Source: JBMOLK01 sp049325575
GTDB taxonomy: Bacteria; Bacillota; Clostridia; Acetivibrionales; Acetivibrionaceae
Length of the DNA stretch: 12,563 nt
NCBI GenBank assembly: GCA_049325575.1
Contig: JBMOLK010000144.1
Location: 1 to 12,563 of the forward strand
Reading direction: 5' to 3'
Each line of letters starts with the position of its first letter. Positions within the stretch are counted from its first letter, which is position 1. The notes below the pieces were generated by a model. The model was not told the origin of the DNA and made no database searches. It saw nothing but the letters and a program-made list of their open reading frames with translations. The position numbers and the translations under genes are program-made. Positions 7,873 through 12,563 of the stretch are shown piece by piece.

Positions 7873-9186
7873 ATGAATATAAGTATTTTCGGATTAGGTT
7901 ATGTAGGAGTAGTTTCGGCAGGGTGCCTTGCTTCTCGGGGGCATAGGATAGTTGGTGTTGATGTAAATGAGGTAAAAGTTAATATGCTAAACGATGGAGT
8001 ATCTCCCATAGTTGAAAAAGATTTGCCGGAGCTCCTTTCAAAGGCAAAAGAAAATGGTATGCTTCATGCAACTACCGAAGTATCGGAGGCTATCGCCGAG
8101 ACAGAGCTTTCAATTATCTGTGTAGGAACTCCCAGTAGATCCAATGGGTGTCTTGATACCTCATATATTGAAAGTGTATGCCAGCAGATAGGCACCAGTT
8201 TGAAAGACAAGGATAAGCCTCAGATTCTTGTGTTTAGAAGCACAATGCTGCCCGGAACCATGAGGGAGGTTGTTATACCAATGCTTGAAGAGGCATCGGG
8301 TAAAAAGCAGAATAAGGATTTTTACGTTGCTTTTAACCCGGAGTTTTTAAGGGAATCTACAGCAGTTTATGATTTTAATAACCCTCCGAAGACTGTGGTA
8401 GGAGCTGACTCTGACGAGGCTGCCGAAGCTGTTTTAGGGATTTATGAGGGTATTCCGGGACCAAGGGTTAAGACAAAGCTAGAAGTGGCTGAAATGGTAA
8501 AGTATGTTGACAACAACTTCCACGCCTTGAAGATAACATTTGCCAACGAGATAGGAACCCTTTGCAAGAGCGTGGGACTTGACAGCCATGAAGTGATGAA
8601 CATATTTTTACAGGATATGAAGCTTAATATTTCGCCTGTCTATCTAAAGCCGGGCTTTGCTTTCGGAGGTTCATGCCTTCCTAAAGATCTTAGGGCCATA
8701 AGCTGCATGGCAAAACTTCATGATGTGGAAACTCCCATGCTAAATTCCATTATGCAAAGTAATAACTTACAGATTCAGAACGCAGTAAAAAAGATTATAT
8801 CCTATGGCAAGAAGAAGATAGGAGTTGCGGGTTTCAGCTTTAAGGCTGGGACCGATGATTTGAGGGAGAGCCCAATAATAGAGTTGATAGAAACCCTTTT
8901 AGGTAAGGGATATGACCTAAAGCTTTATGATAAGAATGTTTATATAGCCAAACTGATAGGAGCAAACAAGGAATACATAAATGAACGTATTCCTCATGTA
9001 TCGACCCTTATGGTTGATTCACTGGATGATCTGTTAAATGACAGGGAGGTCATTGTTATAGGTAACAAGGATAAGGAATTTGAACGCTTGCTTACGGATA
9101 GTAAAGAAGACCAGAAAGTATATGACCTTGTGAGGATAGGGGAGGTTTCAGATGCAAGAGACAACTACGAAGGAATTAGCTGGTAG
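7873..9186 (+). CDS. algD: GDP-mannose 6-dehydrogenase (AlgD-like)
   Basis: NAD-dependent four-electron oxidation of GDP-mannose to GDP-mannuronate in the cytoplasm, supplying an acidic sugar donor. At 437 residues it is close to Pseudomonas aeruginosa AlgD (436) and, recalled from memory, aligns with it almost without gaps. The Rossmann motif is GLGYVG (7-12). NPEFLRES is the substrate-binding block. The catalytic cysteine in FGGSCLPKD is residue 268, the same number as in AlgD, and K324 in FKAGTDDLRESP also coincides. His217 in NNFHALKITFANE is the AlgD-type residue; UDP-glucose dehydrogenases usually have Leu there (NxFLAxKI). ANKEYI and IPHVS and the EGISW terminus also resemble AlgD rather than UDP-sugar enzymes. 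ATG 7873 has AAGGAG upstream. The 3' end overlaps the next gene by 35 bases. UDP-glucose or UDP-HexNAc as substrate is possible but less likely. Confidence 0.9.
   Translation: MNISIFGLGYVGVVSAGCLASRGHRIVGVDVNEVKVNMLNDGVSPIVEKDLPELLSKAKENGMLHATTEVSEAIAETELSIICVGTPSRSNGCLDTSYIESVCQQIGTSLKDKDKPQILVFRSTMLPGTMREVVIPMLEEASGKKQNKDFYVAFNPEFLRESTAVYDFNNPPKTVVGADSDEAAEAVLGIYEGIPGPRVKTKLEVAEMVKYVDNNFHALKITFANEIGTLCKSVGLDSHEVMNIFLQDMKLNISPVYLKPGFAFGGSCLPKDLRAISCMAKLHDVETPMLNSIMQSNNLQIQNAVKKIISYGKKKIGVAGFSFKAGTDDLRESPIIELIETLLGKGYDLKLYDKNVYIAKLIGANKEYINERIPHVSTLMVDSLDDLLNDREVIVIGNKDKEFERLLTDSKEDQKVYDLVRIGEVSDARDNYEGISW
9139..9145 (+). promoter_or_regulatory. Ribosome binding site of the third GT4 gene, inside the dehydrogenase gene
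   Basis: GGGGAGG lies 6 bases before ATG 9152, supporting the start that overlaps the dehydrogenase reading frame by 35 bases and suggesting translational coupling. Confidence 0.65.
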
Positions 9187-10372
9187 AAAAATATTGATTA
9201 TAGTTGAAAACCTTCCATCACCTTTTGACAGAAGGGTATGGCAGGAGGCGACTGCACTGCGGGACAACGGTGCAACGGTATCCATTATTTGTCCAAAGGG
9301 AAAGGGTTATGAAAAGAGCTTTGAGATGATAGACGACATAGCGATATACCGTCACAGTCTCCCAAATGAGGCGGATGGTGCATTAGGGTATCTTTTGGAA
9401 TACGGCTCGGCCCTGTTCTGGGAGTTTATACTTTCATTAAAGTGTTTGTTTACAAGGGGATTTGATGTAATTCAGGCCTGCAACCCTCCAGACCTTATTT
9501 TCCTGGTTGCACTACCTTTTAAACTCTTAGGGAAAAAATTCGTTTTTGACCACCATGACATAAACCCGGAGCTTTATGAAGCCAAATTCGGCAAGAAGGG
9601 CATGTTTTACAAGATACTTTTATTCTTCGAGAGGATGACTTTCAAGTCTGCCAGGATAAGTATTGCAACTAATGAATCCTATAAGAGGATCGCCATAGAA
9701 AGGGGAGGGAAAAGGGAAGAAGATGTTTTTGTAGTAAGAAGTGGACCTAGTCTTGAAAGGCTTAGAATTATTCCCCCCGTCGAAGAGCTTAAAAAGGGCA
9801 GGAAGTATCTTGTAGGTTATGTAGGAGTTATAGGCAGACAGGAAGGGCTTAACTACCTGGTGGATGCAGCGGAGTATATTGTAAAGACCAAAAAGAGGGA
9901 TGATGTACACTTTATATGTGTAGGCGGAGGCACTGAACTTGATAATATAAAAGAATATACGAAGGAAAAAGGTGTGGAGGACTATTTCACCTTCATGGGA
10001 AGAGTTCCGGATAAAGAGCTGCTGGAGGCTTTAAACACTGCTGATGTTTGTGTAAACCCTGATGAGTATAATGAGATGAATGATAAGTCTACCATGAATA
10101 AGATAATGGAGTATATGGCTCTAGCTAAGCCAATTGTACAGTTTAACAATACTGAAGGAAGATATTCGGCCAGGGAAGCGTCACTTTATGCAAAACCAAA
10201 TGACTCTTTGGATATGGCCGAAAAAATCATTGAACTTTTGGAGAATCCCGAAAAAAGAAAGGCTATGGGTGAATTTGGATATAACAGAATAAAGAATGAG
10301 CTTGAATGGAAATATGAGAAGGAAAACCTTTATAGAGCTTATAGAAAAGTTTTCGGTATAAAGGGGGGATAG
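9152..10372 (+). CDS. GT4-family glycosyltransferase with variant E-x7-E motif (third of three)
   Basis: Glycosyltransferase of 406 residues in a distinct GT4 subgroup common in exopolysaccharide clusters. It is recognised by ENLPSPFDRRVWQEA (19-33), QACNPPDL (108-115) and FDHHDINPELYEAKF (132-146). The donor domain has VGYVGVIGRQEGL (221-233), VGGG (257-260) and NDKSTMNKIMEYMALAKPI (310-328). The second glutamate of E-x7-E is E320, but the first position is K312, a substitution I associate with this subgroup rather than inactivation. The first 11 or so residues are a non-conserved extension encoded within the overlap with the dehydrogenase gene. It probably adds a sugar to the repeat unit at the cytoplasmic membrane face. 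Being coupled to the GDP-mannuronate-forming gene, it is a reasonable candidate for the mannuronosyl transfer step, but that is inference from position only. Confidence 0.92.
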   Translation: MQETTTKELAGRKILIIVENLPSPFDRRVWQEATALRDNGATVSIICPKGKGYEKSFEMIDDIAIYRHSLPNEADGALGYLLEYGSALFWEFILSLKCLFTRGFDVIQACNPPDLIFLVALPFKLLGKKFVFDHHDINPELYEAKFGKKGMFYKILLFFERMTFKSARISIATNESYKRIAIERGGKREEDVFVVRSGPSLERLRIIPPVEELKKGRKYLVGYVGVIGRQEGLNYLVDAAEYIVKTKKRDDVHFICVGGGTELDNIKEYTKEKGVEDYFTFMGRVPDKELLEALNTADVCVNPDEYNEMNDKSTMNKIMEYMALAKPIVQFNNTEGRYSAREASLYAKPNDSLDMAEKIIELLENPEKRKAMGEFGYNRIKNELEWKYEKENLYRAYRKVFGIKGG

Positions 10373-10375
10373 CAG

Positions 10376-11020
10376 ATGTTTTATTATTTAAAGCTTTCTT
10401 CAAAGCACTGGTGGGTATTCCTTGTAATGGCTCTTATAACCACCGGATCGTCCATTTATTTAAGTTACTTTTATTTGCCTAAGGAATATAAGGCTACTAC
10501 TACCATGTATGTTTTAAAACAGGCTGATTCAGAAGATCGAGATTCTACTTACCAGGATTTGCTGGCAAGTGAGATGCTTGTAAAAGACTATAAGGAGATA
10601 GTTAAAACCGGTATCGTAATAAGAGAGGTTAAGGAAGACCTTCAGGACAGTATTGGATGGCTTAAGGAAGCGACCATAGATGATATTTCCGACAAGGTGG
10701 GTGTTGCCGTTAAGACGGGTACAAGGATTATTGAAGTCAGCGTGACCGATCAGAATCCGGCATATGCAGCACAGATTTCAAATAAGATTGCAGAAGTTTT
10801 CAGGTCAAAGTCATTGGAACTTATAAAGACAGATAATGTATCCATTATTAATGAAGCTGTAGTTCCACATAGTCCTGTCAGTCCCAATCCCACAAGAAAT
10901 ATTCTACTGGGTTTTCTATCGGGAATTACCGGTGCCCTGATAGTAGTATTGTCTATTGATTATATAAAAAGGAAAATGGAACTTGAAAGAAGTGGGCAGC
11001 AAGCGGTAAATGCTGTTTAA
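10376..11020 (+). CDS. Wzz/CapA-like polysaccharide chain-length protein
   Basis: Membrane protein of 214 residues that should control polymer length together with the Wzy-type polymerase. Membrane segments lie at about 12-34 (rich in W, F, L) and 175-197, with an extracytoplasmic region of about 140 residues between them. PKEYKATTTMYV (35-46) after the first helix is the typical Wzz start of the periplasmic-type domain, and the proline-rich PHSPVSPNP (164-172) before the second helix is the other family signature. This is the short Gram-positive layout (CapA/YveK-like) with no fused tyrosine kinase. No partner kinase or phosphatase is in the window. ATG 10376 follows the preceding stop by 3 bases, with AAGGGGGGA (10361-10369) upstream. 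It is the last gene of the operon, 9 bases before a terminator hairpin. Confidence 0.9.
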   Translation: MFYYLKLSSKHWWVFLVMALITTGSSIYLSYFYLPKEYKATTTMYVLKQADSEDRDSTYQDLLASEMLVKDYKEIVKTGIVIREVKEDLQDSIGWLKEATIDDISDKVGVAVKTGTRIIEVSVTDQNPAYAAQISNKIAEVFRSKSLELIKTDNVSIINEAVVPHSPVSPNPTRNILLGFLSGITGALIVVLSIDYIKRKMELERSGQQAVNAV

Positions 11021-11029
11021 CATTACCGA

Positions 11030-11083
11030 AAAAGCTCTCTTTTGTAACTGTTTATGCTGCAAAAGAGAGCTTTTCTTTTTATA
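11030..11083. terminator. Rho-independent terminator, probably bidirectional
   Basis: A perfect 15-bp stem (11030-11044 with 11060-11074; AAAAGCTCTCTTTTG and its complement) encloses a 15-base loop. On the + strand it is followed by CTTTTTATATAG, ending the nine-gene operon. On the - strand the same stem is followed by TTTTTC, so it may also stop manC transcripts, whose stop codon is 33 bases before the stem. Confidence 0.9.
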
Positions 11084-11106
11084 TAGCAATTCTCTAAATA
11101 ACAATG

Positions 11107-12174
11107 TTATATATAATCTGTCCGATTTTTTGCTTTCAGCTGATCTACAATACCCTTGACATCCTGCGCCCTTGATTTGTGACAAACCAGCAATGCATCT
11201 TCTGTGTTTACAATAATCAGATCCGAGACTCCTATTGTGGCAATAAGCTTGTCGCCATATACTATAGTATCTTTAGTATCAATTCCTATATGATCGGCTC
11301 TAACTATATTGCCTTCCCTGGTTGGGCTGATGAGTGTTCCTATTGCATCCCAAGATCCTACATCGCTCCAGCCTATGTCGGAGGGAATCACCAGAACTCT
11401 GGAGCTTTTTTCAAGGACACCGTAGTCTATTGATATTGACTGCATTTTAGGATATATTTCTTCAAGCATTACGTCCTGTTTATCTGTATCTATATATTGC
11501 TCAAGCTTCATAAGGTCTTTATATAGATAAGGCAGAAGTTCCTCAATTGCTTTTAATACCGTATCTGTACGGCATACCAGTATCCCGCTGTTCCAGAGAT
11601 AATTTCCATCTTGAATATAGGTAACAGCCCTTTGAGGGTCCGGCTTTTCAACAAACTCTTCAACATGGTAGATGCCGTAAGAATAATTTGATTTGGAGTG
11701 CTTGATATAGCCATAGCCTGTTGCAGGATACGAAGGCTTTATACCGAGGGTTATAAAGTAATCACTTTCCCTGGAGTGATTGCATGCCAGTTCCAATACA
11801 CTTAAATACTCATGATTTTTACTTATATAGGCATCCGATGGAAAAATACACATGATACTTTCCCCGTGCCGCTTGTTTATAACCAGGGCTGCTAGTCCTA
11901 TACATGCAGCCGTATTCCTTCCAACAGGCTCTAGAAGGATATTGTTGTCATTAACACCTTTAAATAAAACCTGTTTCAAGACTTTTTCCTGATCCTTGTT
12001 GGTTACAATATAAGTGTTCTCCACAGGTATTAGAGAAGAATTTCTCCTGATTGTATCGTTTATCATAACATCACTGCCGCTTAGGTTTAAAACCTGTTTT
12101 GGCCGCGTGTGCCTCGATACGGGCCAAAACCTTGTACCCCCTCCGCCAGCCATTACAACTGAATAAATATTCAT
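11107..12174 (-). CDS. manC: Mannose-1-phosphate guanylyltransferase (GDP-mannose pyrophosphorylase)
   Basis: Cytoplasmic enzyme making GDP-mannose from mannose-1-phosphate and GTP, the direct precursor for the AlgD-like dehydrogenase and any mannosyltransferase. At 355 residues it is the short form without the fused phosphomannose isomerase domain. Signatures: VVMAGGGGTRFWPVSR (6-21) with PKQ (25-27) is the nucleotidyltransferase loop; FPSDAYI (111-117) gives the metal-binding Asp; FVEKPD (174-179); LWNSGI (193-198); and IGWSDVGSW (267-275), typical of GDP-mannose pyrophosphorylases. NTEDALLVCHKSRAQDVK near the C-terminus matches the ManC left-handed helix region. ATG 12174 has an AGGTGA site just upstream. 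The gene is transcribed toward the operon and shares its terminator, so it has separate control. A related GDP-sugar or UDP-sugar role is unlikely given these motifs. Confidence 0.94.
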   Translation of the reverse strand: MNIYSVVMAGGGGTRFWPVSRHTRPKQVLNLSGSDVMINDTIRRNSSLIPVENTYIVTNKDQEKVLKQVLFKGVNDNNILLEPVGRNTAACIGLAALVINKRHGESIMCIFPSDAYISKNHEYLSVLELACNHSRESDYFITLGIKPSYPATGYGYIKHSKSNYSYGIYHVEEFVEKPDPQRAVTYIQDGNYLWNSGILVCRTDTVLKAIEELLPYLYKDLMKLEQYIDTDKQDVMLEEIYPKMQSISIDYGVLEKSSRVLVIPSDIGWSDVGSWDAIGTLISPTREGNIVRADHIGIDTKDTIVYGDKLIATIGVSDLIIVNTEDALLVCHKSRAQDVKGIVDQLKAKNRTDYI

Positions 12175-12212
12175 AATTTCACCTACGTTCTTCCGTATTA
12201 TTTTATGTGTAA

Positions 12213-12241
12213 TTTATATACCTCCCAGGGCCGGCAGTAAA
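12213..12241 (-). promoter_or_regulatory. manC: Candidate promoter of manC
   Basis: On the - strand, TTTACT (12241-12236) and TATAAA (12218-12213) are separated by exactly 17 bases, a plausible housekeeping-sigma promoter. It would give a leader of roughly 30 bases before ATG 12174. Matches are 4/6 and 5/6, and the region is AT-rich, so chance is possible. Confidence 0.45.
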
Positions 12242-12301
12242 ACCAAATTTGATAAGTCTACATGTTTAAATTCCCTATACTCTTTTCACAATGACCCTTT
12301 C

Positions 12302-12315
12302 ATAAACTGGTTTAT
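12302..12315. repeat. Short inverted repeat, possible operator
   Basis: ATAAAC-TG-GTTTAT is an inverted repeat with 6-base arms and a 2-base centre, between the two divergent promoter candidates. Such a palindrome could bind a dimeric regulator, but arms this short arise readily in AT-rich DNA. Confidence 0.25.
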
Positions 12316-12341
12316 AAGCGGATACACCCAGTGAGACTATA

Positions 12342-12370
12342 TTGATTAAGTTAAAAATATGCTGTATTAT
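12342..12370 (+). promoter_or_regulatory. Candidate promoter of the lipoprotein gene
   Basis: TTGATT (12342-12347) and TATTAT (12365-12370) are separated by 17 bases, with 4/6 and 5/6 consensus matches. A transcript would start near 12377 and have a leader of about 60 bases before GTG 12436. Confidence 0.5.
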
Positions 12371-12390
12371 TTATGTAATACTAACATAAA
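12370..12390. repeat. Inverted repeat over the predicted transcription start, possible operator
   Basis: TTTATGT (12370-12376) and ACATAAA (12384-12390) are perfect 7-base arms around a 7-base spacer. The repeat begins at the last base of the -10 box and covers the predicted start site, where a bound repressor would block transcription. With 7-base arms it could also be chance. Confidence 0.35.
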
Positions 12391-12421
12391 CTACATGATT
12401 TATTATCAGTATGTATAAATA

Positions 12422-12428
12422 GAGGGGG
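12422..12428 (+). promoter_or_regulatory. Ribosome binding site fixing a GTG start for the lipoprotein gene
   Basis: GAGGGGG lies 7 bases before GTG 12436 and supports this start, which places a complete signal peptide directly after it. Confidence 0.6.
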
Positions 12429-12435
12429 AAACAGC

Positions 12436-12563
12436 GTGTCCAAAAAGTATATTATTGTTTATCTTGTACTGTTTTTATTGGCATTTACAGGGTGTAATGC
12501 AGCAAAAATTCAATCGGAATACGAAGGAGACAACAATATCAAAGGGAACAATATTGTTGAACA
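12436..12563 (+). CDS. Lipoprotein of unknown function, 3' end cut by the window edge
   Basis: The frame is open from GTG 12436 to the right edge (42 full codons, no stop). The start has a GAGGGGG site at correct spacing. The N-terminus is a lipoprotein signal peptide: MSKKY (two lysines), a hydrophobic core IIVYLVLFLLAF (6-17), then a lipobox FTGC with the lipidated cysteine at residue 20. The phenylalanine at -3 is less usual than Leu. The visible mature part (CNAAKIQSEYEGDNNIKG onward) is hydrophilic and does not point to a family; it resembles the flexible linker common after the lipid anchor. The gene is divergent from manC and may or may not belong to the polysaccharide cluster. Function cannot be assigned. 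Confidence 0.75.
   Translation, partial: MSKKYIIVYLVLFLLAFTGCNAAKIQSEYEGDNNIKGNNIVE

Noticed and set aside
7873..9186. Assignment of the dehydrogenase as UDP-glucose 6-dehydrogenase
   Set aside because: AlgD-type His217 and the overall AlgD-like numbering and C-terminus argue for GDP-mannose; UDP-glucose enzymes normally have Leu at that position.
11179..11433. Open frame of 84 codons on the + strand opposite manC
   Set aside because: It lies wholly within the strongly supported manC gene on the other strand, has no ribosome binding site and gives a Cys/Tyr-rich sequence typical of an antisense shadow.
12240..12435. Riboswitch (for example cyclic-di-GMP type) ahead of the lipoprotein gene
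   Set aside because: None of the conserved core sequences or expected multi-stem structure is visible; the leader downstream of the promoter is only about 60 bases.
1..12563. CRISPR arrays, insertion sequences, tRNA or rRNA genes
   Set aside because: No regularly spaced repeats, transposase genes, terminal inverted repeats or recognisable tRNA/rRNA sequences were seen.

Overview
The window carries most of an exopolysaccharide or capsule biosynthesis cluster of the Wzy-dependent type, probably from a Gram-positive anaerobe of the Clostridia. That placement is an inference from low GC, heavy use of ATA (Ile) and AGA/AGG (Arg) codons, strong GGAGG-type ribosome binding sites before nearly every gene, and a Gram-positive style Wzz-like protein without a fused kinase. 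No marker gene fixes the species.

Layout. From the left edge to 11020, nine genes lie head to tail on the + strand with gaps of 2-90 bases or short overlaps, so they look like one operon whose start is outside the window. In order they are: an O-antigen polymerase/ligase-like membrane protein (5' end cut off), a GT4 glycosyltransferase, two adjacent paralogous CapK/PaaK-like adenylate-forming enzymes, a second GT4 glycosyltransferase, a heparinase II/III-family polysaccharide lyase with no signal peptide, an AlgD-like GDP-mannose 6-dehydrogenase, a third GT4 glycosyltransferase, and a Wzz-like chain-length protein. A 15-bp hairpin with a T tract at 11030-11083 closes the operon. On the - strand, converging on the same hairpin, is a short-form mannose-1-phosphate guanylyltransferase (manC). 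Its upstream region (12175-12435) holds a manC promoter candidate, a divergent + strand promoter candidate and two inverted repeats. It leads to the first 42 codons of a lipoprotein gene cut by the right edge.

How the genes fit together (inference). ManC makes GDP-mannose from mannose-1-phosphate. The dehydrogenase oxidises it to GDP-mannuronate, so the polymer probably contains mannuronic acid or a derivative. Three GT4 enzymes build the repeat unit, the polymerase joins repeats, and the Wzz-like protein sets chain length. The lyase is of a fold that commonly attacks uronic-acid polysaccharides, matching the predicted substrate. The CapK-like pair keeps its adenylation motifs, suggesting activation of a carboxylic acid for decorating the polymer or an intermediate, but no acceptor enzyme is visible. 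A flippase, initiating sugar-phosphate transferase, tyrosine kinase, phosphomannomutase and phosphomannose isomerase are not seen in the window.

The least explained parts are the tandem adenylating enzymes, the leaderless lyase inside a biosynthetic operon, and the GDP-mannuronate route in what looks like a clostridial polymer.
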